Source: Balamuthia mandrillaris (lineage: Eukaryota > Discosea > Longamoebia > Balamuthiidae). Taken from it: a stretch of 64,000 bases of DNA. Shown piece by piece: positions 31,152-40,856 of the stretch (the stretch's first letter is position 1; every line of letters starts with the position of its first letter). The notes beneath the pieces were generated by a model. The model was not told the DNA's origin, made no database searches, and worked only from the letters and a program-made list of their open reading frames with translations. The DNA lies in the NCBI GenBank assembly GCA_031835245.1, contig JAVKOQ010000184.1, positions 42,623-106,622 of the forward strand. Direction: 5' to 3'. Position numbers and translations under genes: made by a program.

Positions 31152-33289
31152 ATGAGCTCCAAGCTATTCAAGCACGCCGAGAACGGGAATGTGGAGAAGC
31201 TGATGGAAGAGGTGAGCTCCCTTCCAAGAGAGGAGCTCAACGTCAAAGGGGAACTTGGGTGGACCGGTATTCTGCCTTTTAGCAATCTTCATGTTTTTCC
31301 TTTAGCTTACAGTAACATTTGCTCGAATCATCTATTTTCCAGCTCTTCATTGGGCTGCGTTCGGGGGTCAGAAGGAGTGCCTTATCTTACTTTTGGCACA
31401 CGGGGCGTCCATCGACGCCAAGGCTACTGGTTTGGAGACCCCACTGCACCTGGCCGCTAACGGGGGACACTTTTCGTGTGTCTCCGAACTGTTGGAAAGA
31501 GGAGCCACCGCAGACCCCAAAGATAACCACCAGCAAACCCCTCTGCATTGGGCATCGTACTGGGGTAAGCTTGAGGTGGCGGAGCTTTTGTTGAAGGCGG
31601 GTTGTGACCCAGACGTAAAGGACGACAGAGGGAAAAGGCCGCTGGACCTGGCTGCTGCCTCGGTTAAAGGTTTGTTGAGCGAAGTCACGAAACCGTCTTC
31701 CTCTCCGCCCGCTCCAGCGTCGTCTGCCCCTTCGTCTGCAAGAGGAGAAGCTAGAGAAAATGGCAGGGAAATACCTCTCATACTTCGGTCTGAGTGTGAC
31801 GGAAACATGGATGATGGAGGTAACAGTGTTCTCTCCTCTGCTGCTGCACTTCCATCTCCTCGTAATCAAGTTTATTCTTCTGCTCCTTCCTCCTCATCCC
31901 ACTCCACACTTTCTCCTTCAACGTCCTCAACCACACTCTCCTCACCAACTGCACCGTCATCATCTGGGTCAACATCTTCAAATGGTTCTAGAACACCTAC
32001 CGATGTTCCGAGTGTGGCTGACTCGGAAAGAGATTTGAATACTACCGGAGAGCAACGTCGAAGAACCGGCTCCAAGAGGAGCAGCTCAAAGTCAACCCCA
32101 ACTTCCTCGGATAAGACAAGGAGGCACTCTGGCATTTCTTCTTCCAGAGACAGGAGAGAAAGCGTAAGTAGGGAAGGCAGCGGAATAGGCAGCAGCGGAA
32201 GTGGCCATCGCGAAGGAAGTGGAGTAAGCAGAGACAGAGATAGAGAAAGAGACAGAGATAGAGAAAGGGACAGGGACAGAGATAGAGACAGAGAAAGAGA
32301 CAGAGATAGGGACCGGGACCGGGAAAAGGACAGAGAAAGAGACAGAGACAGAGATCGAGATAGAGAAAGAGACAGAGATAAGGACAGCGACAAGGATAAA
32401 GAGCCAAGGCATCGTGAAAGAACAAAAAGCAGGGACAGGGAAAGCGATAACCAGAGGAAAGACTCATCTTCGAAGGAGGATACAGAGCGAGACAGGAGAA
32501 AGATAGAAAGGAGGGACAGTAAAACTCGTAGAGAAGGAAGCACGTATTCGTCTTCTACTTCATCCTCTTCGTCGTCTTCCGCTTCGTCCTCGTCGTCTTC
32601 TTCTGGTTCTCGTGCCAAACAGGCAGAGGACAAAGGCAGCACTCCTCCTCAAAGGGAAAAAGACTTGGATCTTTTCTCCGCAAAGAAAGAAAGCGGAATT
32701 GAACAAGGAGACTCAGCGTCCAGAGGCAATGCCTCTCCTTTAGTTTCTCCAAAGCCATTGCCCACTCTTCCTTCAGGTAACCCCGACTCTGTCCCTTTCT
32801 TCTCGTTTCAGGTTTGCTTTGTTGTTATGATAACAGACTGACAAGAACAACCTCAAAGCATCTCCAGGAAGACCAAACACGCCACCGGGTTCAGCAGGGG
32901 GTACCTTTGGTCGGAAAGCCAGCCAGGGCTTCGTCAGACCAGCCAGACCCCCTCCAAACCCCAATGAAACCATTCCGCCTCGTCCACCTCGCCCTGCCAA
33001 CACTTCATCGCCTGTTGGCTCTGGAATAGAAGAAGGAGGAGGAGTTGGAGCAGGAGCTCCGTCCCCGTCGTCCTCTAACTCTCCTTCACCTCGTCGCAAC
33101 CCGCCGTTACCTCCATCACTACGAGGCGGAGCAGGAGGAAATGAGCCTGCCCAACGTCTTCCTCAACGGCCACCCGTCACTCTCAGCGGAGGAAGCGTTG
33201 GCCGACTGGAAGGCAAAGGCGTGGCTCAGGAAGCCGCCAGAAGAGAGGTGCTAGATCGTGCAAGGAAAGTGTTGGAGCAAGGTCAATAA
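31152..33289 (+). CDS. Ankyrin-repeat protein with RD/RE-rich and Pro-rich C-terminal half
   Basis: Exons 31152-31266, 31343-32776 and 32859-33289 join in phase to 659 residues. The N-terminal 160 residues contain about four ankyrin repeats (GNVEKLMEEV, ALHWAAFGGQKECLILLLAH, TPLHLAANGGHFSCVSELLE, TPLHWASYWGKLEVAELLLK). Then come Ser-rich segments, a run of about 60 residues built from Arg-Asp and Arg-Glu dipeptides (32230-32410), a poly-Ser tract, and a Pro-rich tail with PPRPPRP-type SH3-binding patterns. The end is a short helix (AARREVLDRARKVLEQGQ). RD/RE runs occur in RNA-processing and transcription proteins, so a nuclear or RNP-linked adaptor is possible. No enzyme domain is seen. Confidence 0.85.
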
Positions 33290-33705
33290 AAATAACAGTT
33301 GTTCGGGTTTAGGACGACAACCTGCATGGTTGGCAGCAGGCCTTGTCCAAGAGGGTGTTTTCACTTGTAGGATAGGAGAAAGACTACTTGTAGGATAGGA
33401 GAAAGTCTGAGAAACGAGGAAGTCCGCCATAGAGCAACACGCACACCATCTCTCCCTCTCTCTCTTTCTCTCTCTGCGGATTGTGTCCTGTGTACATTGT
33501 TTGTGTTCTCCTCTGGTTATTTGAAGGAAAGGAAGAAAGAAAGAAAGAAACAAAGAGAGGAAAAAAGGATAAGTTATACCAGTAACAATAAAAAGTTGTT
33601 GTTAAGAATAGAAATAAGATAAAAGCCAAAACAACTCCAACAAAACAAAAAATCTTCAGCAGCCGAAACACGTGACTCACATTGTCCCTTCCAGGGCGTT
33701 GGCTT
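33290..33705. other. Spacer between convergent genes
   Basis: No gene seen. It contains a duplicated 23-nt element CTTGTAGGATAGGAGAAAG at 33364 and 33388 and a CT-rich patch at 33451-33475, probably 3' UTR of one or both neighbours. Confidence 0.5.
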
Positions 33706-34734
33706 TTAAAACCAGAAAACGGCCAGAGAAGCGGCAGAGCTCTTGTCGCCGCTGTTGGAATTGTAAGCCACCACGTTTCCATCATCATAGGCGTTGCCGT
33801 CATAGCCCACATTTCCTCCATCGTAGACCACGTTGCCACCATCGTAACCATCGTAGCCCACGTCTCCTCCATCGTAGACCACATTGCCACCATCATAACG
33901 AACATCTCCTCCATCGTAACGAATGTCGCCGCCATCGTAGCGGACGTCGCCGCCGTCATAGACGTTGCCTCCATCGTAGATGTTTCCTCCATCGTAGCGG
34001 ACATCACCTTCATCGTAGCGAATGTTGCCTCCATCATAACGGATATCGCCGCCATCGTAGATGTTGCCTCCATCATATCCATCATAGACGTTGCCTCCAT
34101 CGTAACGGATATCGCCACCATCGTAACCATCATAACGAACGTCACCACCGTCGTAGGTTACCACGTTGCCTCCATCGTAACGGATGTCACCACCATCATA
34201 GCGAACATCGCCGCCGTCGTAGCGAACGTCCCCTCCGTCATACCTCACGTTACCTCCGTCGTAGCGAATGTCTCCGCCATCATAACGAACATCACCTCCA
34301 TCGTAGCGGATATCGCCACCATCATAGACGTTGCCTCCATCATAACGGATGTCACCTCCATCGTACCTGATGTCGCCTCCGTCATAACGAACATCGCCTC
34401 CATCGTACCTGATGTCGCCTCCATCATAACGAACATCGTCTCCATCGTAACGGACGTCACCATCGTAACGAACATCTCCTCCGTCGTATCGGACATCTGC
34501 ACCGTCGTAGAGGTTGCCGCCATCGTAGATGTTTCCTCCATCGTAGCGAACGTCACCACCATCGTAGGACACCACATTGCCGCCATCGTAACGAACGTCC
34601 CCGCCGTCGTAGGTCACCACGTCCCCGTCATAGCGGACATCGCCTCCAACGTACCGCACATCTCCCCCTCTTCCAGCCAAAGTCGAGGCTGCGAAGAACG
34701 CCAGCAACATGCAAAGCACCACGCCCGTCTTCAT
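33706..34734 (-). CDS. Secreted YDGG-repeat protein
   Basis: Intronless, 342 residues. A clear signal peptide (MKTGVVLCMLLAFFAASTLA) is followed directly by about 40 tandem units of 7-8 residues with consensus YDGGDVR or YDGGNV/I (variants DIRYDGG, NVYDGG, NIYDGG). A short unrelated tail ends AASLAVFWF. Aromatic, acidic and glycine positions repeat with strict spacing, which would suit a beta-strand or beta-roll stack, possibly binding divalent cations through the Asp ladder. A TATA-like TATAAACA lies about 40 nt upstream on the same strand, consistent with a strongly expressed secreted gene. I know no named family; an extracellular matrix, cyst-wall or adhesive role is speculation. The opposite strand is also open for 374 codons, which I treat as a shadow of the repeat. 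Confidence 0.8.
   Translation of the reverse strand: MKTGVVLCMLLAFFAASTLAGRGGDVRYVGGDVRYDGDVVTYDGGDVRYDGGNVVSYDGGDVRYDGGNIYDGGNLYDGADVRYDGGDVRYDGDVRYDGDDVRYDGGDIRYDGGDVRYDGGDIRYDGGDIRYDGGNVYDGGDIRYDGGDVRYDGGDIRYDGGNVRYDGGDVRYDGGDVRYDGGDIRYDGGNVVTYDGGDVRYDGYDGGDIRYDGGNVYDGYDGGNIYDGGDIRYDGGNIRYDEGDVRYDGGNIYDGGNVYDGGDVRYDGGDIRYDGGDVRYDGGNVVYDGGDVGYDGYDGGNVVYDGGNVGYDGNAYDDGNVVAYNSNSGDKSSAASLAVFWF
33760..34700 (-). repeat. 24-nt tandem repeat array coding for YDGG units
   Basis: About 40 imperfect copies of a 21-24 nt unit. Third codon positions vary more than the first two, suggesting the array is kept at the protein level. Confidence 0.85.
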
Positions 34735-34779
34735 CTTTGTTGTTTGTCAAACAGGTTTGTAAGTTTCGTTTCGTGTTTA

Positions 34780-35000
34780 TATTTGTTGTTGTTGTTTGAT
34801 GAATGAACCAATGTTATTCAGGATGCTTCGTTTATATAGTTGAAGCCATGCTTCTATATTTGGGCGAAGAATGTTATAATAATTGTAACGCATGAGTTCT
34901 TCCTGATATTCCAGCAAGAGAGGAGGCATTGCCTCATAGGTTATGTGCTGCTGTTGCCTTTCCTGAAACAAACTTAGCCAAAGGTCTATTTCTTTCTATT
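34780..35000 (-). pseudogene. Orphan coding-like fragment
   Basis: On the minus strand an open frame of about 60 residues reads normal-looking protein, rich in Tyr, Leu and Glu (ITYEAMPPLLLEYQEELM ... ILRPNIEAWLQLYKRSIL) and ends at a stop near 34779. AG acceptor-like sites lie upstream (TTTCAG, AAATAG), but I find no first exon before the UBX promoter at 35200. It may be a gene remnant or the last exon of an unrecognised gene. Low confidence. Confidence 0.3.
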
Positions 35001-35111
35001 TTCCTCTCATTTTGGAGTTGCTCCACGTGGAGCATGCACGTCCATCAAATTTGTTAACAAGGGAATGTGCCATCGAATGCTCGCTTAAAACTTGGCGATA
35101 TTTTTTTTTGA

Positions 35112-35161
<50 letters not shown>

Positions 35162-35187
35162 TTCTCTCTTTCTCTCTCTTTCTCTTT
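35112..35187 (+). repeat. (CT)n tract upstream of the UBX gene
   Basis: CT dinucleotides with CTTT interruptions, in the promoter or leader of the gene starting at 35309. Confidence 0.85.
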
Positions 35188-35202
35188 GCTGTTTATTATT
35201 CA

Positions 35203-35275
35203 GGACGACATGGTATTAAGAAATTCACGACGACACGAAATTCGAAGTCGACATAATATTTTCAAGACGACACGA
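35203..35275 (+). promoter_or_regulatory. Cluster of ACGACA / GTCGACA motifs before the UBX gene
   Basis: GGACGACATGG, CACGACGACACG, GAAGTCGACATAA and AAGACGACACG occur within 75 nt and end about 35 nt before the start codon. Three read as the reverse complement of TGTCGTC and one is the palindromic GTCGAC. Confidence 0.5.
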
Positions 35276-35308
35276 ATAAGGAGACAAGAGAAGAAAAGAG
35301 CTCCAACA

Positions 35309-35714
35309 ATGCGGATGGTGCTGTACCTGTTTGTGAGCCTGTTCTTCGTGTTGGCGGTGATAACGTGGGTCGTGGAGGGCGCTTTCAGTTTGTACAGAAG
35401 AAAGAGGGGAGGGAGAAAGCTTGCTCCAGCTGGTTTGTTTGTTTGATTCATATCATCAATGGGCTGAAGTTTTCGTTGTTGATTGATTGATTTATTTTTT
35501 TTAAAAAATAGCAAATGTGGATGTGAAGGATGTAAGAAAAAGACAACAAGAGACTATGGGCACAAAGCAAGAGGGAAAAAGGCAGCAGCTGACAGACGGG
35601 GAAAAGAGGAGATATGTAACCCAGAAGAATTCCACCACAGCTACCTCTCCATCTGCCTCTCCAATTGCACGAAAAGAAGTTAGAGAACTTCTCGCTGCCA
35701 CCTCCTACACGTAT

Positions 35715-35762
<48 letters not shown>

Positions 35763-36626
35763 TTCTTATCTCCTTTTATTATTACTTTATTTTTGTTATT
35801 ATTTTTGTTATTATTTTTGTTATTTTTATTTTTATTTTTATTTTTATTTTTATTTTTGTTATTTTTATTTTTTTTTTTGTTTTTTTGTTTTTTTTGTGAC
35901 TTTTATTTATTTTTATTTTTTTGTATTTTTTTAAAAAATTTATTCATTTATTTATGGCTTTATTTTGCCATAATAATTGCAGTGGTGAGGACGGAAGCAC
36001 GAGCAGCAGCAGCAATGACGGCTGGCAACTGTGGGAGGACCGGTTGATCCGAGAGGAGCAAGACCAGGAGTACGAGGCCTCCTTGCGGGAGGACCGCAGG
36101 AAGGAGAGACAACGGCTGGAGGCGGCGCGGCAGAAGCAGCTCGAGCAGGAGCGGAAACGCCGCGAGAGGGAGGAGAGGCTACAAAGGTTGAAGGAGTTGC
36201 CAGAGCCTTCTGCCTCAGAGGCGGAGGACGTGGCCATCATTCGCATTCGCACGGCGGAGGGAAACAATTGCTCTCGCAGATTCCATCGTAATGATCCATT
36301 AATGGTTCGTTTCTTCCTTCCATTCCTTTCTTTCTCCTTGCTTTTTCTTTCTTTTCGTCTCTTTGTTATGCTCTTCATCACCTTCCTTACCCTTTTTTAT
36401 TGCTTCTGCTTTCTTCTTTTCTCCTCGTCATTCATTCTCCTTCACTTTATGATTGCAGAACGTGTTTCGATATGTAGAAGGCAAGGACCTCGATTTAGGG
36501 GCTGAAGCGTACCAACTCGCAACTAGCTTCCCCAGAAAGTTGCTCAACAAAGAATCTCACGCCAACCAAAGCTTGGACGAGCTGGGTCTCTTTCCACAAG
36601 CAACTCTTCACGTTGAACACAACTGA
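35309..36626 (+). CDS. Membrane-anchored UBX-domain protein (FAF2/UBXD8-like)
   Basis: Exons 35309-35432, 35512-35710, 35983-36304 and 36459-36626 join in phase to 270 residues. An N-terminal hydrophobic helix (VLYLFVSLFFVLAVITWVV) is followed by basic residues. Next come a disordered linker and a long charged helix containing IREEQDQEYEASLREDRRKE, which matches the coiled coil before the UBX domain of FAF2 and FAF1 (EEQDxxYxxSLxxDRxK). The C-terminus is a UBX fold (VAIIRIRTAEGNNCSRRF ... DLGAEAYQLATSFPRKLL ... LDELGLFPQATLHVEHN). UBX proteins recruit p97/Cdc48. A role in endoplasmic reticulum degradation or lipid-droplet turnover is inferred. UBA and UAS domains of FAF2 are missing, so it is a minimal form. 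Confidence 0.88.
35717..35758 (+). repeat. (CT)n in intron 2 of the UBX gene
   Basis: Sense-strand CT run near the donor, followed by a (TTTTTA)n-type stretch at 35775-35870. Confidence 0.9.
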
Positions 36627-36733
36627 AAAATTCTCTTTTGTGCATACTTAAAAAGAAAGAACCATCTTATTCTTTCTTTTGTTTTTACATTCTCGCTTGC
36701 TTTTCCCTCTTCCTTTCTTCGCTGTTTCTTTCT

Positions 36734-37461
36734 TCATTCTTCTCTCGTTTCGATGTTGCTCTTTCCTCCAGATTTAGAGATGAGCTTCGTTGCCTCGATG
36801 ACGATATCATGCGAGACTGCTTTACACATATCATAAATTGTCAACGCGGCCACCGACGCTCCCACCAACGCTTCCATCTCCACTCCCGTCTTATGATGAA
36901 TGGCCACCACACAATCGATCACCACTCTACCTCCTTCTTCTCCTTCGGCTGTTGCTTTATCTAACAGTCGTATGTTCAACTTGCAGCTTTCGATGTTGAG
37001 AGGATGACAGAATGGAATGAGCTCGTGCGTCTTCTTTGCTGCCATTGTGCCGCTCACTATCGCTGTGGCAAAAACAGGACCTTTCGGACTATGTATCTCG
37101 CCTCCCCTTCCTTCTCTTCCTTCTTCTTTGCTTTCTCTTCTCTCTTCAAAGCAATTCAGAACAGATTTTGGCAGACGAACGATCGTTCTGGCGTGGGCGA
37201 TTCGTTTGGTGGCAGTTTTGTGGCTTACATCTACCATCGTTGGCACGTTGGATCCTTCTTCAATGTGAGACAGTTTGTTGTGATCTTCAGAAGAAGAAGA
37301 AGAGTATAGTCGAAGTTGGTGTTGGTGCTGAAGTGGATCCAACGTTGTTGGAAGAATGGAAGGAGAGAGTCGAAGAGAAGAAGAAAAGGCGAAAGAAGAA
37401 AGTGGATGAGATGCCTGTCTCCTCTTCTGGCCTCTCTTGAACCACCGCTTCGAAGATGCAT
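36734..37461 (-). CDS. MOCS1: Cyclic pyranopterin monophosphate synthase, MoaC-type (MOCS1B part)
   Basis: MoaC domain with all main motifs: LSHIEEGSNVPTMVDVSHKT, SGTMAAKKTHELIPFCHPLN, HHKTGVEMEALVGASVAALT and YDMCKAVSHDIVI, ending KSGGKS. MoaC with MoaA turns GTP into cyclic pyranopterin monophosphate, the first step of molybdenum cofactor synthesis. The conserved LSHI segment lies upstream of the only in-frame ATG (MVDVS), and no ATG precedes it in this frame, so the region must be entered by splicing. A CAG acceptor before 37461 has the phase needed to join a GTATGT donor inside the MoaA reading frame (37661), giving one MoaA-MoaC protein of 667 residues. A 20-residue Arg/Glu/Gly-rich insert sits after LPKSVLNCF. 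Confidence 0.85.
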
Positions 37462-37547
37462 CTGAGCAGTTTCAGAGTAAGAAAAATGATTCTCCTCTTC
37501 TCTTCTTATTCACATCAAACAATAACGACTAAACTGACAACAAATCT

Positions 37548-37553
<6 letters not shown>

Positions 37554-37592
<39 letters not shown>
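37554..37592 (+). repeat. (CT)n tract between MoaA stop and MoaC
   Basis: Plus-strand CT run, hence GA on the sense strand of MOCS1. It sits directly after the MoaA stop codon, inside the optional intron 37661-37462. Confidence 0.9.
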
Positions 37593-37594
<2 letters not shown>

Positions 37595-37596
37595 CG

Positions 37597-39098
37597 TTAG
37601 CCGCCGATGAGAATCATTGGTCGGTTCTGAGTTTGAGCAATCTCGAAGCGGTCAAACATACCTCCATGCTTGGCCTTCTTCTTCTTGACAGCTGCCTCGA
37701 TGAGTTGGCTCAGCTCCGCATCGCTCATGTAGCCATGACGCATGGCATCTCTCAGGCTGACTTCGGTGTTGCGATCAAACAAGCATACCTTGAGGTTGCC
37801 ATCCGCGGTGATGCGCAGACGGTTGCACGTGTTGCAAAAGTGATCGGTCATCGAGGTGATAAACCCTATCCTTCCCTTCCATCCAGGTGCGTGCCATGTC
37901 TTTGCTGTTTCGTTGGGAGTCAAGTCCGGATATCGTTGTAACCGTTTGAATTCCTCTTTTGAAGGTTGGGGAATGGAAGAAGCAGAGTCCTTCCAAAACT
38001 GTTCTAGCCGAAGATGCTGCAACGAGTTTATCCATTCCGGCCGTTCCACCCTTTCTTCCTTTTTTTCTCTCGCGTTTTCCTGCTCCTCTCCTTGTGCAAC
38101 GTCCACTCGTTGCACGCCTTCATATCCATTCTTGACGATGGCAAGCATATCTCTGTATGACACAAACTTCTCGTTGTTCCACCGATTGCCATCGAACGGC
38201 ATGTACTCTATAAACCGCACCTCCACTGGATTGCTCTTCGCCAGCTCCACAAAGTCAAGAATCTCCTCCTCATTGACCCCTTTCATGACCACACAATTTA
38301 GCTTCACTGGATCTATACCCAACGCCAACGCCATGTCAATGGCCTGCATCACCTTGGGGAGACCTCCGTGCCTTCTGGTGATCCTATCATACTTTTCGGC
38401 ATCAAGCGTGTCGAGGCTGATGTTGATGGCGTTCAATCCGGCTCTGTGCAGGCGATGCAGCTTATGAGAGAGGGTGATGGCGTTGGTGGTCATCGCAATC
38501 GTGCGTAGACCGTTCTCGCGCAGCTCGCCGAGCCGCTCGGTGAGTTCAACCACGTCCTTGCGGACGAGGGGCTCTCCGCCGGTGAGACGGATTTTGTCGA
38601 CACCGGCAGCCACGAAGAGGCCGCTGAGGCGGATGATCTCATCGGTGGTGAGCAGCTGGGAGGAGGGGGTGAGGTCCACTCCTTCCTCCGGCATGCAGTA
38701 TTGGCAGCGTAGGTTACCTGTGAAGTCGTCTGTGAGATGTGTTTCTTGGAGAAGCGGGAACGGGAGCAAGCGAAGGGCAAAAGGAAGAAGAGAGAGACAG
38801 AGAGAGAGAGAGAAGTAAAGAAATGACGAAAGAAAGAAACGACGGCAAAAACAGAAAGAGGGGAGAAAGGAGCCGCACATCGTTCGGTGAGCGAGATGCG
38901 AAGGTAGTTGTGGCCTCGCCTAAAGTTGTCCGTTAACATAGGAGTGACATTTGGCCGTTGTTGCTGTTGTTGAGCAACGCTACGATGATGAAAAGCTCTC
39001 CTCCTGCACGCAGAAAAGCATAGACCCGAACCAAGGTTGTTCCTGCGTGCGGAAGAGCACCTCCTTGTGCCACAAAGGGTGCGACCAAAAGGGTTCAT
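37597..39098 (-). CDS. MOCS1: GTP 3',8-cyclase, MoaA-type radical SAM enzyme (MOCS1A part)
   Basis: Exons 39098-38879 and 38717-37597 join in phase to 446 residues. The intron splits the first cysteine of the radical-SAM cluster motif, rebuilt as [15 protein letters not shown] (CX3CX2C). GGEPL and [12 protein letters not shown] follow. The C-terminal second cluster [10 protein letters not shown] ... NLKVCLF (CX2CX13C) is intact. The protein ends MILIGG, the double-glycine tail that MoaA needs for activity. The N-terminal 45 residues are Arg/Ser-rich without acidic residues, as in a mitochondrial presequence; MOCS1A is mitochondrial in animals. Alternative use of the GTATGT donor at 37661 would remove the Gly-Gly end and fuse to MoaC. 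Both gene parts lie on one strand without their own spacer promoter. Confidence 0.92.
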
Positions 39099-39514
39099 CG
39101 AAACGTTTATCTACTTTTTATCATCGGTTTTTTCTTTGTTAAATAATTGCTCGCTTCAAAAAATAAAATAAAATAAAATAATAAATAAATAAACAACTAA
39201 CGATATATGTTTTTTGTTTGCCACAAGCAAGAGTCACGTACCCCGTGAAAAAAAAAAAGTAAAAAGCAAAAAAGAAAAGAGAAGCCCAGCTCTTGTCCTC
39301 TTTCCTTTCCGTTTTTCTTTCTTTCTTCACTTTATTTTGAAGAATTTTTCTTAAGAATTTCAAGAATGTAAGCCATCTTTGGAATGTATTATTTTAAAAT
39401 AATATTTGAGGGGTCAATTTGTCGACAGAAAGCATAAGAATTCTAGAAATGCTGATGAATGCAGGACATCCCAGGAATGTCAGGTATGAAAATGATGAGG
39501 GTCGACAGGAAGGA
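39099..39514. other. Spacer upstream of MOCS1
   Basis: No gene seen. AT-rich with an (AAAAT)n-type stretch at 39157-39195 and GTCGACAG at about 39420 and 39502, the latter near the 3' end of the phosphoesterase gene. Confidence 0.5.
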
Positions 39515-40633
39515 TTATTCAGGAATGTGGACTCCCGAAGACAATGCAGGGACGAGCGTGAACACCGCCACCTCGGCGTGGCACAAGAGGAAGCGTGGAG
39601 GCAGCCGGTCGAGCCCGCTGCTGACGTAGAGCGGCACAACGCCGGGTTCGTGAGGCGGGAGGGTCGCCTGGCCTTTGGGCAGCGGACGAGGCACGTCTAT
39701 CCATCCGTAGGAGAGCTCCCAGTTCTTGAGGGCTCGTGAGCCTGGGATGCGCCGACGAACCCCTTCCGGTAGGTGGTTGACCAGAGGCCACAGCTCCCTG
39801 AGGCCGGGGGCGAGGCACTCCCGTCCTCCGTGAGTGTGACCCGCCAGCATCAGGTCGGCGCCCCAACGGCTAAGGTCAATGGCGCTATCCGGGTTATGGG
39901 TGAGCACTATCCTCGCCTTGCGGAAGGAGCCCTCCCCCACCTCTCTTGGTGCAGGGAGCGGGTACATGACCCTGTGGGGGTGGTAGTCCTCCCACAGGTC
40001 GCCGATCCCCATCACCTCCAGCCACTCGTTGATGGGTTCTGCTTTGGCGTTGATGAGCGTCGTGATGTTGGCCGTGGCAAAGGCCTCCATGACCAACCGC
40101 TTGCTCTGCGGTTTCTGGTAGTCGTGGTTGCCCAGAATGGCCACCACGCCGTGCTTGCTCTTCAACCGTGACAGCCATTTGCGCCCTAGGGTGGACGCTG
40201 TCTCGGGCCAGTGGTCCACGTAGTCCCCGGTCAGGAAGACGAGGTCCACCTCCTGCTGCTCGACTATATCCAGGGCCTGCCTCAGGATGTCGTCGGTGGC
40301 GCCCAGATGGACCGAGTTGTTGTCATTGAAGTGGATGTCCGTGAGCTGGGCGACCTTGAGGCCATGCAGCGACGGATGCAGCCCCGCAATGCTGACGTTG
40401 AAGCTCCGCATTTGGACGGTTTCGGTGAGGTTGGGTGGGTGCACCACATACAGCATCACCAGAGGCCACGAAAGCAGGTACAGCACCAAGACCAACCCCA
40501 CGCACAACCCCGCAACGCATGCTCGTCTGCATAGCCCAAAGGGCCTCCGCAAGACCTGCCGGTTTGGTGCCACATCTCGTCCCTCCGCAACGGGTCGACT
40601 TCGCTTCTCCTCCTTGCGTCTTCTGAAGTTCAT
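39515..40633 (-). CDS. Membrane-anchored metallophosphoesterase (YkuE-like)
   Basis: Intronless, 372 residues. Basic cytosolic start, then one TM helix (VAGLCVGLVLVLYLLSWPLV, about residues 40-60). The metallophosphoesterase domain is complete: QLTDIHFND, FLTGDYVDHW, ILGNHDYQ, VLTHNPDSA and MLAGHTHGG. The order and the HNPD motif fit the YkuE branch of bacterial and eukaryotic membrane phosphoesterases, some of which act on lipid A or other lipid phosphates. The domain would face the lumen or outside. GC content and codon use are higher than in the flanks. Shares a 223-bp spacer with the divergent desaturase-family gene. Confidence 0.88.
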   Translation of the reverse strand: MNFRRRKEEKRSRPVAEGRDVAPNRQVLRRPFGLCRRACVAGLCVGLVLVLYLLSWPLVMLYVVHPPNLTETVQMRSFNVSIAGLHPSLHGLKVAQLTDIHFNDNNSVHLGATDDILRQALDIVEQQEVDLVFLTGDYVDHWPETASTLGRKWLSRLKSKHGVVAILGNHDYQKPQSKRLVMEAFATANITTLINAKAEPINEWLEVMGIGDLWEDYHPHRVMYPLPAPREVGEGSFRKARIVLTHNPDSAIDLSRWGADLMLAGHTHGGRECLAPGLRELWPLVNHLPEGVRRRIPGSRALKNWELSYGWIDVPRPLPKGQATLPPHEPGVVPLYVSSGLDRLPPRFLLCHAEVAVFTLVPALSSGVHIPE

Positions 40634-40856
40634 TTCGTGGCTTGTTATGCTGCTGGCGAAAAGGCGTCACGACCGTGTGGCAGCCATAGCGAATGCACCT
40701 CCCCCAGTACCGCCACGTGGAGCATTGCCTGCGTGGCATTCTGTCGACTATAATGAAGCATGTATTCTGGACATTCCTAACATGTTCTCCTACTTTGGAG
40801 TTTGACCGACAACAACCCAAGAACGACCGAAGAAGAACGAACCGAAGGAAACGACA
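40634..40856. promoter_or_regulatory. Short divergent promoter with GTCGAC
   Basis: Spacer between two divergent genes with CTGTCGACTATAATG near 40740. No coding sequence. Confidence 0.4.

Noticed and set aside
33682-34806. 374-codon plus-strand reading frame opposite the YDGG gene
   Set aside because: It is the complement of the repeat array, has no signal peptide and a monotonous Ile/Val/Ala/Asp make-up; the minus strand has a signal peptide, TATA-like site and cleaner start.
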